In this document: positions 1 to 6,093 of the stretch, piece by piece | How the letters are laid out: every line of letters begins with the position of its first letter | Position numbering within the stretch: the first letter of the stretch is position 1 | NCBI GenBank assembly: GCA_047638815.1 | Contig: JBLIMR010000069.1 | Span: forward strand, 1 to 10,559 | Source: JAJRRH01 sp047638815 | GTDB lineage: Bacteria; Bacteroidota; Bacteroidia; Flavobacteriales_D; JABDKJ01 | Direction: 5' to 3' | DNA length: 10,559 nt | Translations under genes and position numbers: made by a program | The notes under the pieces: model-generated | Told to the model about the DNA's origin: nothing | Databases searched by the model: none | What the model saw: only the letters and a program-made list of their open reading frames with translations

Positions 1-17
1 ATGGATGAGGGTCATGC

Positions 18-2351
18 TTAGGACTGAACAGGTAGTGGTTTCGAAATGATTTTTAAAACCAAATCTCTTGTGAGTTTACCTCCATTCGCTTGAGCCTTTA
101 TGTCTTCAAAAGAGAATCTGAATTCACATCCCGTTTTCCATGCATCACATCCATATGCTGTTTTTCCTTTAATTAGCTTACCCTTAGAACATTTTGGGCA
201 ATTTGGCATTTCTTGAGTAGCGACCGTTTCTTCCTTCGAATTAGTATTTTCGAAGCTCAATTGAAAGCTACTTGTAAGTTTTATAATGCCCTGCGATTTT
301 GCACCCTCAACTATAAAGCCTTTTAATTTGGTAGTCTGTTTTTTTTCTATGAGTCTTTTCACCTGATTATCGGTCAGCTTTTTATCAAGAAATTTGAATG
401 GTATACTTAAGTCACAACCTTCTTTATAGGCGCTGCATCCATATCTCGATTTGCCTTTTAGAATTCTCCCTTTGTTGCATTTGGGGCACGTCACGTTAGA
501 GAGAGGTGTTTTAATATTTGCTTTAATTGGATTCGTTGAACTATCTGTTTCTGTTGATGTTATGTTTAAATTATTGCTATAAGCTTCCATTCGAACATCC
601 AATACGAGATCGTCAACCATTTTTTTCATGTTGACTATGAACTGCTTTGGATTGAATTCGCCCTCTTCAATTTCCTTTAGTTGTTTTTCCCATTGACCAG
701 TAAGTTCGGCAGATTTTAATAATTGATTTTTAATAATACCTATGAGTCGAATTCCGAGTTCGGTTGGTATAACTTGTTTCTTTCTTCTTTCAGCGTATTT
801 ACGCTTGAACAGAGTTTCAATAATGTTGGCTCTAGTTGAGGGTCTTCCAATACCATTAGCCTTCATTAGATCTCTTAGTTCATCATCATCTACCTGTTTG
901 CCGGCAGTTTCCATAGCTCTTAACAATGAAGCTTCCGTATAATAATTTGGCGCTTTGGTAGATTTCTCTGTGAACGAAGGTTCATGTGGACCTTTCTCCC
1001 CTTTTTCAAAAGTAGGCAAGAGGTTTTCCTCATCCTGAGATTTCTCCGAAGTGCTTTCGATGGTCTTATTTGACTTAAAAACAACACGCCACCCTTCGTC
1101 TAAAATTTCTTTACCCTTGGCAAGAAATTTTATTTCTTCTACTTCAGCTTCTACTGTGGTTTTAGCAACTTTACAATCCGGGTAGAAAACTGCCATAAAT
1201 CGTTTGGCAACAATGTCATAAACCTGTTGTTGGTTGGGGTTTAAAGGTTTCTCTTCGCCAGTTGGGATGATGGCATGGTGATCTGTAACTTTTTTATCGT
1301 TGAAGACTTTGCTCGATTTCCTGATCTTTTTGCCTAAAAGTGGTTCGGCTAACTTTTGATAGCTGGTCATTCCCTTTAAAATACCCGTAACTTTGGGATA
1401 CATGTCATTGGGTAAGAATGTGGTGTCCACACGTGGATATGTGACTACCTTCATCTCATAAAGTTTCTGGACAGTCTTAAGTGTTTCATCTGCAGTGAGT
1501 CCGAATTTAATATTGCAATAAACTTGCAATCCGGTAAGGTCAAAAAGCTTAGGGGCATATTCTTTACCATCTTTTTTCTCAACTTTTACAACCTGCAAGT
1601 CCCGTTCAGAAATTAGTTGAAGTGTTTTTTCTCCATCTTCTTTTTTGAAGAACTTCCCATCCGTATGACTAAATGTGGTGTCTCTATATTTCGTTTGTAA
1701 TTCCCAGTACGGTTGAGGTTTGAAATTCACTATTTCATGATGGCGATCTACCAACATAGCAAGGGTAGGAGTTTGCACTCTACCGATTGATAAGACTTGT
1801 TTATTGCCACCATATTTTAAGGTGTACAAACGTGTGGCATTCATTCCTAATAACCAATCTCCAATTGCTCTTGAACTGCCCGCATAATATAGATAGTCGA
1901 AATCTTTAGCTGGCTTCAAATCCTTAAATCCGGATCGAATCGCTTCGCTGGTTAGAGATGAAATCCACAATCTTTGAACCTCACCGGAATATCCAGCTTG
2001 CTTAATCACCCATCGCTGAATGAGCTCACCCTCTTGGCCAGCATCACCACAATTGATAACGAGTTCAGCATTGTTAAAGAGACCTTTTATGGTATTGAAT
2101 TGTTTTTGAACACCAGCATTTTCCATTACCTTAGTCTCGAACCTTTCTGGTAACATGGGCAATGTGTTAAGGTCCCAACGTTTCCAATGCGGTTTGTAAT
2201 CTTCTGGGGGCAAGAGGGTGCAGAAGTGTCCAAAAGTCCATGTTACCTGATAACCATTGCCTTCCCAATATCCATCTTTCCTGTTCTTGGCTCCGATGAC
2301 TGAGGCAATTTCTTTGGCTACACTTGGTTTCTCGGCAATACAAACTTTCAT
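18..2351 (-). CDS. topB: DNA topoisomerase III (type IA)
   Basis: A type IA topoisomerase nicks one DNA strand through a tyrosine and passes another strand, relaxing negative supercoils and decatenating replication or recombination intermediates in the cytoplasm. The 777-residue protein opens with a Toprim domain (AEKPSVAKEIA at 6-16; acidic signature GDAGQEGEL at 102-110). The conserved TYPR motif at 304-307 makes Tyr305 the probable catalytic tyrosine. SIGRVQTPTLAML (188-200) and NGIGRPSTRA (499-508) are further family hallmarks. Two C-terminal zinc-ribbon repeats, each CPKC followed by YGC and GC (about 622-646 and 718-742), probably bind single-stranded DNA; the second copy explains why the protein is longer than minimal TopB. 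The ATG at 2351 is chosen because the Toprim strand begins immediately (MKVCIAEKPS). A perfect -7 box lies 26 bases upstream, so the gene may have its own promoter despite following the methyltransferase on the same strand. The identification is secure. Confidence 0.97.
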   Translation of the reverse strand: MKVCIAEKPSVAKEIASVIGAKNRKDGYWEGNGYQVTWTFGHFCTLLPPEDYKPHWKRWDLNTLPMLPERFETKVMENAGVQKQFNTIKGLFNNAELVINCGDAGQEGELIQRWVIKQAGYSGEVQRLWISSLTSEAIRSGFKDLKPAKDFDYLYYAGSSRAIGDWLLGMNATRLYTLKYGGNKQVLSIGRVQTPTLAMLVDRHHEIVNFKPQPYWELQTKYRDTTFSHTDGKFFKKEDGEKTLQLISERDLQVVKVEKKDGKEYAPKLFDLTGLQVYCNIKFGLTADETLKTVQKLYEMKVVTYPRVDTTFLPNDMYPKVTGILKGMTSYQKLAEPLLGKKIRKSSKVFNDKKVTDHHAIIPTGEEKPLNPNQQQVYDIVAKRFMAVFYPDCKVAKTTVEAEVEEIKFLAKGKEILDEGWRVVFKSNKTIESTSEKSQDEENLLPTFEKGEKGPHEPSFTEKSTKAPNYYTEASLLRAMETAGKQVDDDELRDLMKANGIGRPSTRANIIETLFKRKYAERRKKQVIPTELGIRLIGIIKNQLLKSAELTGQWEKQLKEIEEGEFNPKQFIVNMKKMVDDLVLDVRMEAYSNNLNITSTETDSSTNPIKANIKTPLSNVTCPKCNKGRILKGKSRYGCSAYKEGCDLSIPFKFLDKKLTDNQVKRLIEKKQTTKLKGFIVEGAKSQGIIKLTSSFQLSFENTNSKEETVATQEMPNCPKCSKGKLIKGKTAYGCDAWKTGCEFRFSFEDIKAQANGGKLTRDLVLKIISKPLPVQS

Positions 2352-2376
2352 CTAATACCCTTTCGCTTTTGAAAGT

Positions 2377-2384
2377 CAAATTTA
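2377..2384 (-). promoter_or_regulatory. Bacteroidota -7 box upstream of topB
   Basis: Read on the minus strand this is TAAATTTG, a full match to the Bacteroidota sigma-ABfr -7 consensus TAnnTTTG. It lies 26 bases ahead of the topB ATG, which would give a leader of about 20 bases. I see no clear TTTG -33 element at the usual spacing, so the call rests on the -7 box alone. Confidence 0.5.
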
Positions 2385-2467
2385 TAGAATTTGCTTGTCA
2401 CGTGCTATGTTTGTTGATAAGTTGAGGTAAGGCGAAAAACTATTTTCTAGCCATAGCGAATCTATAT

Positions 2468-3184
2468 TTAAGAAATGAGATCCATTTTTATAAAAGAAAT
2501 TTCTTCTTTGGATTCAGAGATGGCAAATATTTCATAGCCATGAATACTCATTTTCTTTACTAGCTCTGCACTTTTCTTAGACCCTTTCTCAAAGAATCGA
2601 TCGTGGATCTCAATCGCCATCTGATTTATAGTTACATCAGAATCAAGAATGCTGTCGATTACATTATACTCAGAACCTTCAATGTCCATCTTAAGAAAAC
2701 CAATTTCTTTGTGATTCAAGTCATTTGTGATCTCCAGGAATGACTTCATTTGGACTTCTACTTTATTGCTGTCAGATACATTCGCATGTTGATGAACACT
2801 GCCTGAAACATGATTCTCATTTTCGGGTAAATGAAAAACCACCTTGCCTGTCTTGACATCAATGCCGACATCATGGAAATGGAATGAATCCGGCAGTGAT
2901 TGATTTTGACACCATTTTATTGACTTGGGGGTTGGATCAAATCCGTGTACTTGACATGAAAAAGAATCGATCACCGCTTGGTCAAATGAGATGTCTTCTC
3001 CAATGCCGAACGAATAGACGATTGTATTTTGATCCATTAGATCAGGGTTGACATAAAATCCACCGTAGTCGTTTCCAAACCATTGTTTTGAGCAGTTAGC
3101 TGTTACCTTCAAGTGACTTAGTAGTATCCTGGATTGATATTCTCTTTTAGCCTTATGGTATATTCTTTTGAGAATTGACCTCAT
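2468..3184 (-). CDS. FkbM family SAM-dependent methyltransferase
   Basis: A 238-residue class I methyltransferase fold. The SAM-binding loop is probably YSFGIGEDISFD at 57-68 (motif I), followed by the acidic end of strand 2 at HGFDPTP (80-86). The FkbM hallmark is FLKMDIEGSEYNVI (163-176), with a following strand MAIEIHD (189-195). Family members usually O-methylate sugars or other small hydroxylated substrates; this sequence does not reveal the substrate. There is no signal peptide, and the N-terminal 30 residues are basic (KRIYHKAKREYQSR), so the enzyme is probably cytosolic or peripherally membrane-bound. It starts 43 bases after the DinB gene on the same strand with no -7 box of its own that I can see, so it may be co-transcribed with that gene; topB follows after 116 bases. 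No polysaccharide genes flank it directly, although a family 9 glycosyltransferase lies elsewhere in the window. Family assignment is confident, function is not. Confidence 0.87.
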   Translation of the reverse strand: MRSILKRIYHKAKREYQSRILLSHLKVTANCSKQWFGNDYGGFYVNPDLMDQNTIVYSFGIGEDISFDQAVIDSFSCQVHGFDPTPKSIKWCQNQSLPDSFHFHDVGIDVKTGKVVFHLPENENHVSGSVHQHANVSDSNKVEVQMKSFLEITNDLNHKEIGFLKMDIEGSEYNVIDSILDSDVTINQMAIEIHDRFFEKGSKKSAELVKKMSIHGYEIFAISESKEEISFIKMDLIS

Positions 3185-3227
3185 CTATTATTATATTATT
3201 TTCTTCTGTTTGGAATAAACGAGAATG

Positions 3228-3776
3228 TTATTTCTTGTTTATACCCGTAAATACATTCACATTCGGATTTATTGGGTTTCCTGCCGATCTTCTTTGTGCT
3301 ACAATTTGACCGGTATGGTAAATCGCATCAGCAATGGGGCCATTGATCAAATTCCAAAACGGAAATTCCGATATTTTTTCACCACGTTCAAAGGTCAACT
3401 TAATATTTTCAATATCACCATTGGAGAGTGTTCTTAATTTATCACTAGCCATTTTCAAGTTATTGAGCACGGCCAATCTTTTGTCTTCAAAGGTTCCTGT
3501 TACTTCGGTATAGGGACGTATGTTGTGCTCGTTATTAACTGTATTTAGTATAGTTTCCGACAATCCAACGAAGTGATCCATAACTTCTCTAGGGGTTCTG
3601 TTTTCATTCCCTGGTTCAAAATCCAATTCATTGTCTGTAAGTTCATCCGTGGCCCAGTAGAATCGATATCCTAAGCCATCTATGGATCTTGCAGTAGCGT
3701 TGGCAGCATTATAATTTGCCGGAGCTGCTGGAATTTCAGCGTAAGGAGGAAGGGTTGTTGTTTTCTTATTTTCCAT
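3228..3776 (-). CDS. DinB-fold (YfiT/DinB superfamily) protein
   Basis: A 182-residue protein of the DinB four-helix-bundle superfamily, whose members often bind a metal and, in some branches, act as thiol-dependent S-transferases; no substrate is evident here. The first helix carries RSIDGLGYRFYWATDEL (30-46). TPREVMDHFVGLSETI (61-76) supplies a likely metal ligand at His68. The C-terminal signature FWNLINGPIADAIYHTGQIV (140-159) supplies His154, with Asp150 at the position where many DinB proteins have histidine. From memory, Bacteroidota relatives with PYAEIP and DGLGFRFYWAT motifs often carry an N-terminal signal peptide. Here the same frame continues upstream to a signal-peptide-like sequence but is broken by one TAA (3807-3809). 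As written, translation must start at this ATG and give a cytoplasmic protein. No Shine-Dalgarno sequence precedes it. The body of the gene is intact, so any inactivation is recent, or the internal start is used. Confidence 0.82.
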   Translation of the reverse strand: MENKKTTTLPPYAEIPAAPANYNAANATARSIDGLGYRFYWATDELTDNELDFEPGNENRTPREVMDHFVGLSETILNTVNNEHNIRPYTEVTGTFEDKRLAVLNNLKMASDKLRTLSNGDIENIKLTFERGEKISEFPFWNLINGPIADAIYHTGQIVAQRRSAGNPINPNVNVFTGINKK

Positions 3777-3806
3777 CTGTTCAGTTGATTTGTCAGTTAT
3801 TATCTT

Positions 3807-3866
3807 TTAAGAAAATGTGGTTCCGCTTAGAAGTAAAACAGTTAGTATGATGAAATTTCTTTTCAT
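3807..3866 (-). pseudogene. Severed signal peptide of the DinB-fold gene
   Basis: A 19-codon reading frame encoding MKRNFIILTVLLLSGTTFS, then TAA. It has the build of a Sec signal peptide: a basic n-region (KR), a hydrophobic core (FIILTVLLL) and a small/polar c-region. It lies exactly in frame with the DinB gene, separated only by the stop codon and ten sense codons (KIITDKSTEQ). A CAA-to-TAA change would account for the stop, since FSQ is a common cleavage context in Bacteroidota (inference). It is best read as the original 5' end of the downstream gene, giving about 213 codons in all, rather than as an independent peptide gene. Confidence 0.65.
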
Positions 3867-3885
3867 TGTTTTCAGTTAGTCTTCG

Positions 3886-3912
3886 CGAATATAAAGGCTA
3901 ATGCCAATCAAA
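3886..3912 (-). promoter_or_regulatory. Possible promoter for the DinB/FkbM genes
   Basis: On the minus strand TTTG (3909-3912) precedes TATATTCG (3886-3893), which matches TAnnTTTG at all but one position. The 15-base spacer is shorter than the usual 19-21. The -7 box ends 20 bases before the signal-peptide ATG at 3866, not before the internal DinB ATG, which supports the longer original gene. Confidence 0.35.
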
Positions 3913-3989
3913 TCTCATTTGGTGAACCTCTTAGTTTCAAATGTGAAATTGGATCGTGCATCCATTTGGAAACACTCACATTCAAATTA

Positions 3990-4505
3990 TTAAATGTTGA
4001 TGCCGTATACATTAACATCCATTCCTAGGTAATTGGTTTCAAAGAGAACTTTCATACCATTTTTCTCAGCGACATGGGCAGAAGGATGATTTTCCTTGTC
4101 GATGATTGAAATGAATCTTTCTGTTTCTATATTCTTTATGCCATAGTCTTTCATCTTTTTAGCCAATTCAGTGCCATAGCCTTTACCCCAAAATTTCGGA
4201 AACAATGAATAGGCAATTTCATATTCATTACGACCCTCGAGTAATCTTGGGATAATGCCACCCAGACCTATGAATTCTCCAGAAATTTTGTCTATGGCAG
4301 CGAGATGACCTAGACCTTTTTTTTCATATCTCTCAAATTGCCCTGTAATCCAGTTTCGAGCTAACGTCTCTTTTGATAGATTAACGTCAATGCCTAGGTA
4401 GGGCATGCTTATATTATCAACAAAAAACTCTGTCCATGCAGGGATGTCCTCTGCCGTGAGTTTTCTAAACGACAGTCTCTCGGAGGTTTGATCAAAATAG
4501 GTCAT
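3990..4505 (-). CDS. GNAT family N-acetyltransferase (RimJ/RimL type)
   Basis: A 171-residue single-domain GNAT protein predicted to transfer acetyl from acetyl-CoA to an amine, possibly a protein N-terminus or small molecule. The opening TSERLSFRKLTAEDIPAW (7-24) is the typical RimJ/RimL start (ERLxxR..T.ED). IDKISGEFIGLGGI (71-84) is the central beta hairpin. Motif A, EYEIAYSLFPKFWGKGYGTE (94-113), holds the pyrophosphate-binding G-K-G-Y-G loop at 107-111. ENHPSAHVAEKNGMK (138-152) is the conserved motif B helix. The length is normal for the subfamily. The substrate cannot be deduced. The ATG is preceded by AGAGAA, a weak purine run. The gene stands at the head of the minus-strand block, 33 bases from the first octamer of the repeat array, so any promoter lies very close to or within the array. 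I could not pick out a good -7 box there. Confidence 0.9.
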   Translation of the reverse strand: MTYFDQTSERLSFRKLTAEDIPAWTEFFVDNISMPYLGIDVNLSKETLARNWITGQFERYEKKGLGHLAAIDKISGEFIGLGGIIPRLLEGRNEYEIAYSLFPKFWGKGYGTELAKKMKDYGIKNIETERFISIIDKENHPSAHVAEKNGMKVLFETNYLGMDVNVYGINI

Positions 4506-4538
4506 TTCTCTTGTGCTAGGTGGTCTTGATGTAATTGT

Positions 4539-4746
4539 TCAATTATCCAATGATACAATGATTCAATGATACAATTATTTAATGATACAATGATCCAATG
4601 ATCCAATGATGAAATGATCCAATGATCCAATGATGAAATGATCCAATGATACAATGATTCAATTATTCAATGATTCAATTATTTAATGATACATTGATCC
4701 AATGATATAATGATACAATGAAACAGTGAGTCAAATATTCAATGGT
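4539..4746. repeat. Octamer tandem array, 26 units
   Basis: An uninterrupted run of 26 eight-base units with consensus (C/A/T)CAATGAT and no insertion or deletion: every unit starts at 4539 + 8n. Seventeen units end in exactly AATGAT. Most variation falls in the first two bases, plus a recurrent TCAATTAT/ACAATTAT variant. The last four units (4715-4746) decay. A higher-order 24-base unit (two CCAATGAT then GAAATGAT) occurs twice back to back at 4595-4618 and 4619-4642. Because eight is not a multiple of three and stops recur, it is non-coding. It fills most of the divergent gap between the GNAT gene and the DUF4442 gene. Confidence 0.95.
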
Positions 4747-4791
4747 ATATATTGTTAATTGCAAATCTAATACGAATGAATCAAAAATTAG

Positions 4792-4814
4792 ATCATCGTA
4801 TCATTTCATCATTG
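4792..4814 (-). repeat. Short inverted copy of the octamer array
   Basis: Read on the minus strand this 23-base stretch is CAATGAT, GAAATGAT, ACGATGAT, i.e. three octamers of the same family pointing the other way. Its 15 bases at 4800-4814 are the exact reverse complement of 4604-4618 and 4628-4642; across 23 bases (4628-4650 against 4792-4814) there are only two mismatches. It could pair with the main array in single-stranded DNA or RNA. Confidence 0.8.
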
Positions 4815-4859
4815 TTTGGCTCAATCATTCCTGTAAACTTCCTAAAGAAGAAAAAGCCT

Positions 4860-4867
4860 CATATTTG
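4860..4867 (+). promoter_or_regulatory. Probable -7 box of the DUF4442 gene
   Basis: CATATTTG matches TAnnTTTG at seven of eight positions and ends 30 bases before the ATG at 4898, a normal distance. No TTTG stands at the usual -33 position. Apart from this box and the repeats, the 392-base divergent gap at 4506-4897 shows nothing further that I recognise. Confidence 0.4.
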
Positions 4868-4897
4868 CAATAAGATTAAATTAGAACCCAAGCAATT

Positions 4898-5410
4898 ATG
4901 GCAGATAAATTAAAACCGCTTCTTGAAGCCGCAAGAAAATCATCGTGGGGGATGAAGAAATTAAACTTTATCATGCATCGAATGATTCCATTCAACAGAC
5001 CGCATAGGATTGAGTTGATGGAAACGGAACTGACTAGGGTGAGCGCTAAAATCCCATATATCAAAAAGAATTTCAATCATATCAAAGGAACCCATGCCTG
5101 TGGATTGGCAACTGTTGGAGAGTATTGTGCCGGACTTTTGCTCTTGTCAAACTTATCTCCCGATAAGTATCGAATAATCATGCGCTCGTTGAAAGCGGAG
5201 TATCATTATCAGGCAAAGATGGATGCGATAGCTACCTATGAATTAAGTGAAAGTGATCTCACTAAACATATTGTAGATCCCCTGAAAAAGGAAAGTGCGA
5301 TATACCACACGTGTAATGTGGAAGTTCTTGATACAGACAAGAACAAAATAGCGAACATCATAACGGAGTGGCAGATAAAGAGCTGGGATAAGGTGAAACT
5401 GAAGGTTTAA
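4898..5410 (+). CDS. DUF4442 hotdog-fold protein, putative thioesterase
   Basis: A 170-residue protein of the DUF4442 family, which belongs to the hotdog superfamily of acyl-CoA thioesterases and dehydratases; the substrate is unknown. The family signature is strong: the region around MIPFNRPHRIEL (29-40), then FNHIKGTHACGLATVGEYCA (59-78) running into GLLLLSNL (79-86). The second stretch is the long central hotdog helix, with Glu75 a candidate acidic residue facing the active site. LKAEYHYQAKMDA (98-110) follows as a beta strand. There is no signal peptide or transmembrane segment, so it should be cytosolic. It stands alone after the repeat array, with a 217-base gap before the next gene, which also encodes a hotdog protein but from a different family. 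The ATG is the natural start: the upstream region is repeat DNA and a likely -7 box lies 30 bases ahead. Confidence 0.85.
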   Translation: MADKLKPLLEAARKSSWGMKKLNFIMHRMIPFNRPHRIELMETELTRVSAKIPYIKKNFNHIKGTHACGLATVGEYCAGLLLLSNLSPDKYRIIMRSLKAEYHYQAKMDAIATYELSESDLTKHIVDPLKKESAIYHTCNVEVLDTDKNKIANIITEWQIKSWDKVKLKV

Positions 5411-5627
5411 TAGTTTCGCTGCGCTTCAAAAATTGAGAATGGATAATTGAAAATGAAAAGGAGTGTGCAGTGCTACGCAAATTACATTGGTCAATAATTG
5501 ACGAGATTCTTTGCTCTATTGCTTTGCGCTCCGAATGAAAACGAGTATTATCAATTTCCATTTAATTCCACTTTGAATGAATCAAAACATTATCAATTGT
5601 CAATTCGAAATTATTTAATTTCGTAGC
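5411..5627. other. AT-rich intergenic stretch resembling a dispersed repeat
   Basis: This gap holds no gene I can support. It mixes AATTGA/TCAATT words (5439-5451, 5490-5501, 5547-5555, 5592-5604) with GCTGCGCTTC (5418-5427) and TTGCTTTGCGCTCCG (5519-5533). ATTATCAATT appears at about 5547 and again at 5589. A perfect palindrome with eight-base arms (CGAAATTA, TT, TAATTTCG) sits at 5606-5623, directly before the next start codon. From memory, similar wording recurs between genes in Cytophagales and Flavobacteria, which suggests a multi-copy intergenic element; this is inference. Confidence 0.4.
5616..5623 (+). promoter_or_regulatory. Possible -7 box before the thioesterase gene
   Basis: TAATTTCG matches TAnnTTTG at seven of eight positions, with TTG at 5597-5599 as a weak upstream element. 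It ends only four bases before the ATG, so a transcript from it would be essentially leaderless. It also forms the right arm of the palindrome at 5606-5623. It may be coincidental in such AT-rich DNA. Confidence 0.25.
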
Positions 5628-6053
5628 ATGTTAAAGTTTAGAGAAGGTATCGATGTCAAGGCGATAAACGCTGCAGTGTATAATGGATTGACAAAACATC
5701 TGGACATCGTTATTTATGAAATGGGGGATGACTGGCTCAAAGCTAAAATGCCCGTAAGTGATAATCATAAACAGCCTTTTGGATTATTACATGGTGGAGC
5801 GAGTGTTGTAATGGCTGAAACGCTTGGTAGTATAGCTTCATTTATGATGATTGATGAATCAAAGTATAATGTTGTTGGCATAGAAGTTAATGCCCAGCAT
5901 CTAAGATCGACATCTGGTGGATATGTATATGCCCACGCAAAGCCCGTACACACAGGAAGAAAAATACATGTTTGGCAAATAGATATTACAGATGATAACG
6001 ATAGGTTAATATGTATCGCGAAATTGTCTGCAATGATTGTAGAAAAGCAATAG
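5628..6053 (+). CDS. Hotdog acyl-CoA thioesterase, YdiI/MenI-like (PaaI family)
   Basis: A 141-residue hotdog thioesterase closely resembling E. coli YdiI/MenI and EntH in length and motif order. It predicts hydrolysis of an aromatic or related acyl-CoA such as 1,4-dihydroxy-2-naphthoyl-CoA in menaquinone synthesis. The signature QPFGLLHGGASVVMAETLGS (49-68) contains the HGG turn at 55-57 and the catalytic Glu64 at the position of YdiI Glu63. VVGIEVNAQHLRS (82-94) and the tail strand HVWQIDI (114-120) match the same fold. Menaquinone use is usual in Bacteroidota, but no other men gene lies in the window, so the physiological substrate is open and I give no symbol. It may be read into dapD, which starts 40 bases later but has its own -7 box. 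Confidence 0.9.
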   Translation: MLKFREGIDVKAINAAVYNGLTKHLDIVIYEMGDDWLKAKMPVSDNHKQPFGLLHGGASVVMAETLGSIASFMMIDESKYNVVGIEVNAQHLRSTSGGYVYAHAKPVHTGRKIHVWQIDITDDNDRLICIAKLSAMIVEKQ

Positions 6054-6072
6054 AAATTATAGATCGATTAAA

Positions 6073-6080
6073 TAACTTTG
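6073..6080 (+). promoter_or_regulatory. -7 box immediately upstream of dapD
   Basis: TAACTTTG is an exact match to the Bacteroidota -7 consensus TAnnTTTG. It ends 13 bases before the dapD ATG, so initiation about five bases downstream would leave a leader of roughly nine bases. I see no good -33 TTTG at the usual spacing. Confidence 0.5.
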
Positions 6081-6093
6081 CAAAAAATATTGA

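Noticed and set aside
3909..3921. Small inverted repeat CAAAT-CTC-ATTTG upstream of the DinB gene as an operator
   Set aside because: Five-base A/T-rich arms are expected by chance in this composition, and no regulator gene is adjacent.
4539..4746. CRISPR array
   Set aside because: The units are 8 bases with no spacers between them, and no cas gene is present, so this is a simple tandem repeat.
5358..5561. Minus-strand 67-codon frame overlapping the end of the DUF4442 gene
   Set aside because: It is made almost entirely of the repeat-like intergenic DNA and overlaps a well-supported gene; its serine-rich composition fits no family I know.
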